From CAZIUL01 sp964542475 (lineage in GTDB: Bacteria; Planctomycetota; B15-G4; CAYZWU01), in the NCBI GenBank assembly GCA_964542475.1, contig CAZIUL010000114.1, positions 1-6,371 on the forward strand: 6,371 nt of DNA, in the 5' to 3' direction. The translations under genes were made by a program, and so were the position numbers. The notes beneath the pieces are model-generated. The model had not been told where the DNA came from. It searched no databases and saw nothing but the letters and a program-made list of their open reading frames with translations. This document shows positions 1-5,597 of the stretch, piece after piece. Positions within the stretch are counted from its first letter, which is position 1, and each line of letters begins with the position of its first letter.

Positions 1-44
1 GCCCTCCAGAAGAAACGGCATGCACCGATTGAACAATGGAGGGC
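1..44 (-). repeat. 8-bp inverted repeat after pyrG, possibly hiding a ribosome binding site
   Basis: GCCCTCCA (1-8) and TGGAGGGC (37-44) are perfect complements around a 28-base loop that includes a small CGG/CCG inner pairing and the palindrome GCATGC (18-23). On the minus strand, downstream of pyrG, the distal arm reads TGGAGGGC, a good Shine-Dalgarno sequence right at the window edge. A following gene is therefore likely just outside, and the upstream arm could sequester its ribosome binding site. No T-run follows inside the window, so terminator function cannot be judged. The 53 bases between this repeat and pyrG hold no credible gene. Confidence 0.4.
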
Positions 45-97
45 GCCGCTCCGTCAGCCGCCGTAAACGAATCCAAGCCTGATGAACAGCATGATGC

Positions 98-1696
98 TCA
101 TCGGTTTTCGATGGCCGCCCGGATGAAGTTTGCAAAAAGCGGGTGGGGCTGGTCCGGCTTGGACTTGAACTCGGGGTGGAACTGGGTTGCCACGAACCAC
201 GGATGTTCTTTCAGCTCGAGTATCTCCACGAGGTTCAGCTTTTCGTTTATACCAGTGGGAACTGCTCCCGCTTTGCGCAGGCCTTCCAGGTAATCGTTGT
301 TGAGTTCGTACCGGTGCCGATGCCTCTCGGATATATCCTCCCTGCCGTAAGCCTTGAGAGCGTTCCCTTGGGAGAGGCGGCACGGGTAGGCGCCGAGGCG
401 CATGGTACCTCCCATTTCCTTGATCCCCTTCTGTTCCTCGAGCAGGCAGATGACGGGGTGCGGCGTTTCCGGGTCGATCTCTGTGCTGTTCGCACCGTCG
501 AGCCCGAGCTTGTTTCGCGCAAGCTCAATCACTGCCATGTGCAGGCCGTAGCAGATGCCGAGGTAGGGCACCTTGTTCTCCCTTGCGAACCTGACCGCTT
601 CCAGCTTACCCTCCACGCCTCTTTCGCCGAAACCGCCCGGCACGAGGATCGCGTCGGTGTCCGCGAGAACCTTCTCCACCGAAGACCCCTCCTCTATCTT
701 TTCCGACACGACCTTTTGAATGTTGATCCTTGCCTGGTTTGCGATCCCGGCGTGCGCAAGAGCCTCGTATATCGATTTGTAAGCGTCATGAAGGTGTATG
801 TACTTTCCCACGACAGCGACGTTCACCTCGCACACGGGGTTCTTGATCGCATCGATGATCTTGTTCCAGTCGGATAGATCGCTCTTAAAAGAGGGCAGCC
901 CAAGTTTCTTTTCCAGAAGGTCCGGCAGCCCTTCCTTTTTCAGCATGAGCGGAACTTCGTAGATCGAATGCTCCACATCCGATTCCTCGATCACGGCATC
1001 GGGCTGCACGTTGCAGAAAAGCGAGATCTTCTCCCTGATCTCGTTGGGCATCGGTATTTCCGTCCTGCAGATCAGGATGTCGGGCTGGATGCCGATCTCC
1101 CTCAGCTTACCCACCGACTGCTGAGTCGGCTTGGACTTTATCTCCTGGGACGCCCGCAAAAACGGAAGCAGCGTGAGGTGGATGTACAGGGTGTTTTCGA
1201 CCCCCTTGTCCAGCCGGAACTGGCGGATCGCCTCCAGGAACGGCAGGCTTTCGATGTCTCCCACGGTTCCGCCGATCTCCGTGAGAACAACATCCACGTC
1301 ATCTCCGGCCAGCGTGTTGACAGCGGCCTTGATCTCGTCCGTGATGTGGGGGATGACCTGAACGGTCTTGCCGAGAAACCGGCCTTCCCGCTCCTTCTGA
1401 ATCACGGATTCGTAGATCTGGCCCGTTGTGAAGTTGCAGTTCTTGCTGAGAGGGGCGCTGGTGAAACGCTCGTAGTGCCCGAGATCCAGATCCGTTTCGG
1501 AGCCGTCGTCGAGCACGTAGACCTCCCCGTGCTGGAACGGGCTCATGGTTCCGGGATCGACGTTTATGTACGGGTCCAGCTTCTGGATCCGTATGGAGAG
1601 CCCTCTTCTTTCGAGGATCATCCCTATCGAAGCGGTTGTCAGCCCCTTGCCCAGCGACGACACAACACCGCCGGTGATGAATATGTGCTTTGTCAT
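98..1696 (-). CDS. pyrG: CTP synthase (glutamine-hydrolysing)
   Basis: This cytoplasmic enzyme converts UTP, ATP and glutamine to CTP, the last step of de novo pyrimidine nucleotide synthesis. The 532-residue length is normal for the family. The N-terminal amidoligase domain (about 1-270) shows the P-loop region ITGGVVSSLGKG (7-18), the LDPYINVDPGTMSP block (40-53), metal-ligand candidates Asp71 and Glu140 (in TEIGGTVGDIES), and KSKPTQ (187-192) of the UTP site. The C-terminal class I glutamine amidotransferase domain (about 290-530) shows the oxyanion loop GGFGERG (354-360), nucleophile Cys382 in GICYG, RHRYE (460-464), and His507/Glu509 in QFHPEF. The Gln usual in the GxCxGxQ motif is His386 here. 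The ATG lies 43 bases after the kdsB stop, with no clear Shine-Dalgarno sequence but an A-rich upstream stretch. KdsB next door consumes CTP, which fits a shared operon. Identification is essentially certain. Confidence 0.98.
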   Translation of the reverse strand: MTKHIFITGGVVSSLGKGLTTASIGMILERRGLSIRIQKLDPYINVDPGTMSPFQHGEVYVLDDGSETDLDLGHYERFTSAPLSKNCNFTTGQIYESVIQKEREGRFLGKTVQVIPHITDEIKAAVNTLAGDDVDVVLTEIGGTVGDIESLPFLEAIRQFRLDKGVENTLYIHLTLLPFLRASQEIKSKPTQQSVGKLREIGIQPDILICRTEIPMPNEIREKISLFCNVQPDAVIEESDVEHSIYEVPLMLKKEGLPDLLEKKLGLPSFKSDLSDWNKIIDAIKNPVCEVNVAVVGKYIHLHDAYKSIYEALAHAGIANQARINIQKVVSEKIEEGSSVEKVLADTDAILVPGGFGERGVEGKLEAVRFARENKVPYLGICYGLHMAVIELARNKLGLDGANSTEIDPETPHPVICLLEEQKGIKEMGGTMRLGAYPCRLSQGNALKAYGREDISERHRHRYELNNDYLEGLRKAGAVPTGINEKLNLVEILELKEHPWFVATQFHPEFKSKPDQPHPLFANFIRAAIENR

Positions 1697-1739
1697 TTTG
1701 TTTTCACGCTTTCTGTTCGGGTCATTTTCGTTTTCGTTT

Positions 1740-2483
1740 TCAGTGTCCGGGACCGCCTGCGTCGCACCTTTTCAGGAACTCCTCGTAGTCCTGCTGCGTG
1801 TCGATGCCGCAATGGTCCTTGTCGGTTACCAGGACCTTGATTGCCATGCCGTGATAGAGGGCGCGAAGCTGTTCGAGCTTTTCCGTTTTTTCGAGCGGCA
1901 CGGGCTCAAGAGCCGTGAACTCGAAAAGCGCATCTCTTTTGAAGGCATAGACGCCGATATGCTTGAGCGGCGGAGAGCCGGAATCAACCGCTGCGCCGTG
2001 TGGAACGGGCGCGCGCGAGAAGCAGAGCGCCTGTCCATCCCGCCCGAGCACGACCTTCACCACGTGGGGGGATTCGAACGCGGCCTTGTCTCTTATCGGC
2101 ACCGCCGGTGTCGCTATGTCCGCTCCTTCATCAGCGGCAAGTGTCCGAAGCAGCTCGTCGAGCAGGCCCGGCGCAACCTCGGGTTCGTCGCCTTGGATGT
2201 TGAGAATGAAATCGGCTTCTATGCCTGCCGCCGCCTCTGCCACGCGGTCCGATCCGCACCTGTGTTCTTTTGCGGTGAGCACAGCCTTTCCCCCGAACCC
2301 CCGAACAGCATCGGCGATCCGTTCGTCGTCTGTGGCAACGATCGTCTCGTCCACGCTGCTCGCGGCTGATACGCGCTCGAAGACGTGCTGAATCAAGTAT
2401 TTCCCCGAGGCCTTGAGGAGCGGCTTTCCGGGAAGGCGTGTGGAGCCGTAGCGCGCGGGGATTATTGCCACGGACCGGGTCAT
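1740..2483 (-). CDS. kdsB: 3-deoxy-manno-octulosonate cytidylyltransferase (CMP-Kdo synthetase)
   Basis: KdsB activates Kdo with CTP to give CMP-Kdo and pyrophosphate in the cytoplasm, the committed step for adding Kdo to lipid A in Gram-negative bacteria. At 247 residues it has the family's usual length. Visible motifs are the nucleotide-binding loop IIPARYGSTRLPGKPL (7-22), VATDDERI (49-56), HRCGSDRVAEA (74-84), the metal-binding NIQGDEP (95-101), VVKVV (141-145), FSRAPVP (155-161), HIGVYAF (175-181), LEQLR (203-207) and GIDT (226-229). The ATG overlaps the stop of the upstream lipoprotein gene as ATGA, and an AAGGG lies about 7 bases before it, so translation is probably coupled. pyrG follows after 43 bases. 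CGSDR replaces the commoner SGTDR, a minor variant. Identification is very secure. Confidence 0.97.
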   Translation of the reverse strand: MTRSVAIIPARYGSTRLPGKPLLKASGKYLIQHVFERVSAASSVDETIVATDDERIADAVRGFGGKAVLTAKEHRCGSDRVAEAAAGIEADFILNIQGDEPEVAPGLLDELLRTLAADEGADIATPAVPIRDKAAFESPHVVKVVLGRDGQALCFSRAPVPHGAAVDSGSPPLKHIGVYAFKRDALFEFTALEPVPLEKTEKLEQLRALYHGMAIKVLVTDKDHCGIDTQQDYEEFLKRCDAGGPGH

Positions 2484-3049
2484 TTCTTGGCCCTTTTCCG
2501 GTTGTTTTCCTGCAGCTTCTGCTGTTCTTTCATAAAGATGTCCGCGCCTTCTTCCTTTGTGTTTTCTTTAACCGTTACACTGGGCGAATCGGTGAAATCG
2601 AAGCGGTCCAGGATTTCCTTGTACATTCTGATCATATCCATGTGCTGATCCACGGAAAACTCTTTGGTGTTATGGAGTGTCCACTGCCCTGTGCTGTCTT
2701 CCACCATGATAGCCTTGGACCCGCCTTTGAACCGCGCGTCGGTGCCGGGAGCGGATGGGGTGGCCATCTTCAGGAAATTGTTGTCCTCCAGGAACTCCAG
2801 AAGTTGCTGGTATTTTTGGTGAGGAACCGTTTTCATCAAGACATGTTTTTTTGCCTCTTTCCAGAGCTTCTCGCATCTTGTGTGGTTTTCATCGATGAGC
2901 AGCATCTCCAGCGAGACCTCTCCGGTGCTTTTGTTGAACTGCAGGTACCGGACAAGAGAGTTATCGCCGAGGGTGAGGACCGGGGAGGAAGCGCAGCTCA
3001 AAAGAGAGCCGAGGAAGATCATGGAAAGCAGTGAAACGTAATTTTTCAT
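2480..3049 (-). CDS. putative lipoprotein of unknown function, coupled to kdsB
   Basis: I do not recognise this family. Starting at the ATG at 3049 gives 189 residues. That start is preferred because AGGTG sits six bases upstream; a GTG three codons earlier (3058) lies inside that same AGGTG and could not use it. The N terminus has a short signal-like segment, one Lys at position 2, a hydrophobic stretch (about 5-17), then LLSC with Cys19 followed by Ala. This suggests lipidation by signal peptidase II and an outer-membrane-type +2 residue, although Leu at lipobox -2 is not ideal. The mature part is soluble-looking, mixed alpha/beta by eye, and ends in a highly charged, Lys/Glu/Gln-rich tail (about 155-189) that may form a helix. 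The stop codon overlaps the kdsB start (ATGA, 2480-2483), so it leads the kdsB-pyrG operon. An envelope role linked to LPS is inference from context only. Confidence 0.78.
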   Translation of the reverse strand: MKNYVSLLSMIFLGSLLSCASSPVLTLGDNSLVRYLQFNKSTGEVSLEMLLIDENHTRCEKLWKEAKKHVLMKTVPHQKYQQLLEFLEDNNFLKMATPSAPGTDARFKGGSKAIMVEDSTGQWTLHNTKEFSVDQHMDMIRMYKEILDRFDFTDSPSVTVKENTKEEGADIFMKEQQKLQENNRKRAKK

Positions 3050-3073
3050 TTCAAACACCTTGAAGGTTATTGC

Positions 3074-3102
3074 TGTTCAGTTTAACAGCTTGAGTATAGA
3101 AT
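3074..3102 (+). promoter_or_regulatory. candidate promoter for the methyltransferase-kinase pair
   Basis: TGTTCA (3074-3079) and TAGAAT (3097-3102) are 17 bases apart. The -10 matches five of six consensus positions and the -35 only three. Transcription would start near 3109, leaving a leader of about 115 bases. The -10 overlaps the minus-strand -10 (3093-3098) face to face, so the two promoters, if real, would compete for polymerase. Confidence 0.28.
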
Positions 3103-3121
3103 CGGATCCAAACCAAAAACA
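3093..3121 (-). promoter_or_regulatory. candidate promoter for the lipoprotein-kdsB-pyrG operon
   Basis: On the minus strand TATACT (3098-3093) matches the sigma-70 -10 consensus at five of six positions. TTGTTT lies 18 bases upstream as a weak -35. Transcription would start near 3086, giving a leader of roughly 37 bases before the ATG at 3049. A second minus-strand option slightly upstream is TTGACA (3151-3146), 16 bases from TAACTT (3129-3124), which has a perfect -35 but a poor -10. Assignment is by eye from consensus only. Confidence 0.4.
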
Positions 3122-3172
3122 AAAAGTTATTCAGAGCAGAAACGATGTCAAGGAAAATGATGAAACCAGGTT

Positions 3173-3192
3173 CACCGGCAAAGCGCCCGGTG
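3173..3192. repeat. 6-bp inverted repeat in the divergent intergenic region
   Basis: CACCGG (3173-3178) and CCGGTG (3187-3192) are perfect complements around an 8-base loop. There is no T-run after it on either strand, so it does not look like an intrinsic terminator. In a plus-strand transcript it would form a small hairpin about 30 bases before the methyltransferase ATG. It could equally be a protein-binding palindrome. The rest of 3059-3223 holds only the candidate promoters described separately. Confidence 0.35.
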
Positions 3193-3223
3193 TCTTAATA
3201 ATCCTGAGACAGAAAGGAAACCC

Positions 3224-3799
3224 ATGCCCGCATCAAAGAAACTCACGCTGCGCAGAGCACTTGTATATCTCTGTGCTGTGGCCCTGCTGGTGCTGGCCGA
3301 GCCGCACCCTGCTCTTTACACCGTAGGTATCGCCCTTGTGCTGGTGGGCGAATTGTTTCGCGTGTGGGCCTGCGGGCATCTTAGAAAGAACAAGGACGTT
3401 ATCATGTCAGGTCCGTACGCCCATGTCAAAAACCCCTTGTACGTGGGTACCTTCCTGATCGTGTCCGGCCTGTGCGTTGCAGCGTCTGATCCATGGAATC
3501 CGGTGAGCAAGTACATGCTCTACGCTGCCCTGCCTCTTTTCCTGGCGGTTTTTATCATCTACTACTTCCCCTACAAGATGAGGGTTGAGGGGGACAGGCT
3601 GCGCAGGCATTTCGGCGAGAAGTTCGATCTGTACGACAAGAACGTGCCCAATTTTTTTCCGAGGCTCACTCCGTACAAGGGATCGACGGCACGCTGGGAC
3701 GGGAAGCTTATTGCCGAGAACTCCGAGTACGGAACGATCATCTGGGTTACGGTTGGCAGCCTGATCCTGTTTTCGAAGTTTTTTATCGACCTCTGGTAA
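3224..3799 (+). CDS. ICMT/PEMT-family integral membrane methyltransferase-like protein
   Basis: This 191-residue membrane protein has the signature of the isoprenylcysteine carboxyl methyltransferase / phospholipid methyltransferase superfamily, which transfers methyl groups from S-adenosylmethionine to membrane-embedded substrates. The core motif GPYAHVKNPLYVG (63-75) corresponds to the family's GPY-x-x-xR/K-x-P-x-Y-x-G block. The C-terminal block EGDRLRRHFGEKFDLY (122-137) followed by VPNFFPR (141-147) matches the EE-x-L-xx-x-FG...Y...VP-xx-P region, but the usual EE pair reads EG. Hydrophobic segments lie at about 12-26, 31-49, 72-88, 96-117 and 171-190. An AGGA about 6 bases before the ATG supports the start. 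A kinase-like gene follows after 9 bases, probably in one transcript. In bacteria the substrate of this subfamily is usually unknown, and nothing here identifies it. Confidence 0.87.
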   Translation: MPASKKLTLRRALVYLCAVALLVLAEPHPALYTVGIALVLVGELFRVWACGHLRKNKDVIMSGPYAHVKNPLYVGTFLIVSGLCVAASDPWNPVSKYMLYAALPLFLAVFIIYYFPYKMRVEGDRLRRHFGEKFDLYDKNVPNFFPRLTPYKGSTARWDGKLIAENSEYGTIIWVTVGSLILFSKFFIDLW

Positions 3800-3808
3800 T
3801 GATTCGCC

Positions 3809-4480
3809 ATGGATGTTCTTGCAAGCAGGGCGCGGTTCGAAGAGATGAACTGCACCGTAATCAAGCAGGGGAGTTATTCCAAGCCGGAAGTCCGGTGTTA
3901 TGAGCTCGGCCGCGAAAAGGTGGCCGTGAAGGACTGTTCGTGCATGCACCCCCTGTTGAAGCGGTTCATAGGCAGGCGGTACCAGAGGCGGGAGGTGTCG
4001 GCATACGAAAGGTTGAAGAATTTGGACGGCGTGCCCAAGTTCAAGGGGATAATCGACGCCGACGCTTTTGCGGTTGAGTTCGTCGAGGGGGCAACACTTG
4101 CACGAAAGCTCGATCGGGAAAGGCTGCTGCGCGCCCTGAAAAACCTCGAGAAGGTTATCGCGGAAATCCACGCCAGAAAGGTTGTTCACCTGGATCTGAA
4201 GCAGAAACGCAACGTTATTGTCCGTCCCGATGACACCGTTGCCGTGGTGGATTTCCAGTCCGCGTTTACAATCGACCGGGGGCCGCTTGCTCCCCTGCTG
4301 TTCAATATCTTGAAAAAAAGGGATCTTGCAGGCCTTCTCAAGTTCCGTGGGAAGTATGTTCAAGACGATCTGACTTCCGCGGAAAAGCGACGTTTCATTC
4401 AGGACAGGGTTTTTGCCAGGTTCTGGATTTTCACCCACCTTGCGCGTTTTCTTCGAAAAATCTTCAAAAGCAGGGCATAG
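3809..4480 (+). CDS. small RIO/Kdo-kinase-like protein kinase-fold protein
   Basis: This 223-residue protein carries a minimal protein-kinase fold. It shows a glycine-loop-like KQGSY (19-23), the ATP-lysine candidate Lys41 in VAVKD, a likely partner Glu62 in the following helix, a hinge near VEFVEG (89-94), the catalytic loop HLDLKQKRN (127-135) with Asp129 and Asn135, and the metal-binding VVDFQSA (146-152) with Asp148 in a DFQ in place of DFG. This pattern resembles the lipopolysaccharide core heptose/Kdo kinases and RIO-type kinases more than eukaryotic-like Ser/Thr kinases. The C-lobe is short, with no clear activation segment or substrate helices, and the protein ends in a basic tail (RKIFKSRA). 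It starts 9 bases after the methyltransferase stop, with no evident Shine-Dalgarno sequence. An alternative ATG at 3845 (residue 13, MNCTVIKQ) follows GAAGAG and is possible. A lipid or LPS sugar substrate is plausible from nearby kdsB but unproven. Confidence 0.78.
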   Translation: MDVLASRARFEEMNCTVIKQGSYSKPEVRCYELGREKVAVKDCSCMHPLLKRFIGRRYQRREVSAYERLKNLDGVPKFKGIIDADAFAVEFVEGATLARKLDRERLLRALKNLEKVIAEIHARKVVHLDLKQKRNVIVRPDDTVAVVDFQSAFTIDRGPLAPLLFNILKKRDLAGLLKFRGKYVQDDLTSAEKRRFIQDRVFARFWIFTHLARFLRKIFKSRA

Positions 4481-4549
4481 AAAGGTTGGACTCAATGGCT
4501 GGGAGATGCCATGCAGGCCCAAATATATGACCTGTCGAAATTTCCTCGG

Positions 4550-4571
4550 CACAACATAATGTGTTTTTTTT
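4550..4571 (+). terminator. weak intrinsic terminator candidate after the kinase gene
   Basis: CACA (4550-4553) and TGTG (4560-4563) can pair around a 6-base loop, immediately followed by eight consecutive T residues (4564-4571). The position, about 70 bases after the kinase stop and just before the next promoter, is right. However, the stem has only four pairs, two of them A-T, extendable only by G-T wobbles, so efficiency would be low. Confidence 0.33.
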
Positions 4572-4582
4572 CGTTTACCTTC

Positions 4583-4612
4583 TTGACGGCCCGCATTTGG
4601 ATGAGCTAAAAT
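4583..4612 (+). promoter_or_regulatory. sigma-70-like promoter of the LysM-tatD unit
   Basis: TTGACG (4583-4588, five of six consensus) and TAAAAT (4607-4612, five of six) are separated by 18 bases. Transcription would begin around 4619, giving a leader of about 165 bases. This is the best promoter match I found in the window. The first leader helix begins only about 7 bases after the predicted start, which is consistent with a purpose-built leader RNA. Confidence 0.55.
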
Positions 4613-4625
4613 TCATGTATAGAAT

Positions 4626-4731
4626 ATCCATCGTGCGGATGACCCTGGATGGATGGCGGCAAAGCTTTATCATTCATATCTGTTTAGTATTGTTTGCCGC
4701 CCCAGCGCCCGAAGTCGGGTGTAGGGGCGGC
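4626..4731 (+). promoter_or_regulatory. structured 5' leader with mutually exclusive helices (candidate RNA switch)
   Basis: Helix P1 pairs 4626-4632 with 4648-4654 (7 perfect pairs). Directly abutting it, P2 pairs GGCGGCAAA (4655-4663) with TTTGCCGCC (4693-4701), 9 perfect pairs. Alternatively GCCGCCCC (4696-4703) pairs with GGGGCGGC (4724-4731), 8 perfect pairs. That stem continues through an A-A mismatch and seven more pairs (4705-4711 with 4716-4722, two G-U) to an AAGT tetraloop. The two arrangements share 4696-4701 and cannot coexist. No T-run directly follows the last hairpin, so a transcription terminator is not evident; control of translation, RNA stability or processing would be more likely. 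I could not match it to the c-di-GMP-I, fluoride or mini-ykkC consensus from memory. Function is unknown. Confidence 0.45.
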
Positions 4732-4784
4732 TGAAGAACCACGGTTTTTGTTGAATGACCTCAAGGCTAAGGGAGGCCTGAAAA

Positions 4785-5597
4785 ATGGGAAACATCGGCG
4801 GTATTGAGAAGATAATGGTTTTTGGGGTTCTAGTGATAATCGTGACTCTTCTCGGGATTGCGTTCTACAGTGCAACCCAGATCGATGATGAAATCGTTCC
4901 AAATGATCTCGATTCGAACATTGCCAAGGCATCGGGGCGCGAAGGAATGGTGAGCATCTTCGATTCCGAACCCGCGGGCGCTGCGAGCGAATCCGATAAC
5001 AAGGGAGGCCTGGGCAAGGTTCTTTTCGAGGATGTGATCACGGGAAAGCCCGCCGGTACAGGAGCCCGCGAACCTCTCAAGAACAACGTTCCATCGCACG
5101 AGGCCGACAATCGAAACGAAGACGGTACGGCGGAAGAGGCCGTGCTAATTGAGAAACCGGCAAAGGAGGAAGAGAACGCGGACAGCAAGCCGGTGGAGTG
5201 GATGACCGAATACAAGGTAAAGAAAAGCGACAGCTTCATGAAGATAGCCAGGGTCCTATACGGGGATGTGAAGAGGTTCAAGGAGATCCAGGACGCGAAC
5301 CCTGATGTGGACCCGTGCAGCCTGCAGATAGGGCAGGTAATCAAGCTTCCCGAACCGGTCAGCCTTGATGGATCAGGCGTAAAGAAAAGCGCGACAGGCT
5401 CCTCTGCTGCTGCACGGAGCAGCGAGACAGGGAGAACTTATGAGGTCAAGAGCGGGGATACGCTCGCTGGAATCTCGAAGGAGTTCTATGGAGACGCGCT
5501 CAGATGGCGAAAGATCTACGATTCCAACAGGGATGTGATCGCAAATCCGGATGTCCTCCAACTCGGGACAGTGCTTTTGATTCCTGAAAAGGACTGA
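4785..5597 (+). CDS. membrane-anchored protein with two LysM domains
   Basis: This 270-residue protein probably binds the glycan strands of peptidoglycan in the periplasm while anchored in the inner membrane. It has one hydrophobic segment (about 10-29) near the N terminus with no cleavage site or lipobox, so it likely stays as a signal anchor with the C terminus outside. A long, low-complexity, acidic linker (about 32-140) follows. LysM 1 spans about 143-189 (YKVKKSDSFMKIARVLYGD at its start, KLPEP at its end) and LysM 2 about 219-267 (YEVKSGDTLAGISKEFYGD, ending LLIPEKD). Repeat 2 is close to the family consensus; repeat 1 has SDSF in place of GDTL and carries a Cys at 178. No catalytic domain is visible. 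The start follows a strong Shine-Dalgarno sequence by 8 bases. The stop overlaps the tatD start by one base. Confidence 0.9.
   Translation: MGNIGGIEKIMVFGVLVIIVTLLGIAFYSATQIDDEIVPNDLDSNIAKASGREGMVSIFDSEPAGAASESDNKGGLGKVLFEDVITGKPAGTGAREPLKNNVPSHEADNRNEDGTAEEAVLIEKPAKEEENADSKPVEWMTEYKVKKSDSFMKIARVLYGDVKRFKEIQDANPDVDPCSLQIGQVIKLPEPVSLDGSGVKKSATGSSAAARSSETGRTYEVKSGDTLAGISKEFYGDALRWRKIYDSNRDVIANPDVLQLGTVLLIPEKD

Larger units (their letters stand above)
4481..4784 (+). other. 304-base gene-free region: terminator, promoter and structured leader
   Basis: No convincing reading frame occupies this stretch. From left to right it holds a modest hairpin (ATGGC 4495-4499 with GCCAT 4508-4512), a weak terminator-like element ending in eight T residues (4550-4571), a sigma-70-like promoter (4583-4612), a strongly structured leader (about 4619-4731), and a strong Shine-Dalgarno sequence AAGGGAGG (4769-4776) placed 8 bases before the LysM gene ATG. 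It separates the methyltransferase-kinase unit from the LysM-tatD unit. Confidence 0.7.

Noticed and set aside
54..101. A 15-codon frame (MSIMLFIRLGFVYGG) overlapping the pyrG stop as ATGA
   Set aside because: It is too short to judge and is probably chance; no ribosome binding site other than coupling is evident.
968..2369. Long plus-strand frames (290 and 274 codons) opposite pyrG and kdsB
   Set aside because: They are antisense shadows of two unmistakable conserved genes, with no recognisable motifs and no plausible start signals.
2438..3034. A 198-codon plus-strand frame opposite the lipoprotein gene
   Set aside because: The minus-strand gene has a signal peptide with lipobox, a ribosome binding site and an ATGA overlap with kdsB. 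The plus frame has none of these.
4495..4512. Hairpin ATGGC/GCCAT just after the kinase stop as a terminator
   Set aside because: It has only five pairs with an 8-base loop and no following T-run.
3407..4552. A 381-codon open frame on the minus strand antisense to the methyltransferase and kinase genes
   Set aside because: It is codon-aligned with two consecutive plus-strand genes that happen to share a frame, so its openness follows from their avoidance of TTA, CTA and TCA codons. The translation shows no domain, and the opposite strand carries clear family motifs.
4655..4731. Known riboswitch classes such as c-di-GMP-I (GEMM) or fluoride in the LysM leader
   Set aside because: GGCAAAGC and GGATGG fragments recall parts of these motifs, but the rest of each consensus, including the paired tetraloop/receptor arrangement of GEMM, is absent.
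4696..4748. The long GC-rich hairpin as an intrinsic terminator
   Set aside because: The first T-run (TTTTT, 4744-4748) starts 13 bases after the stem, too far for intrinsic termination.
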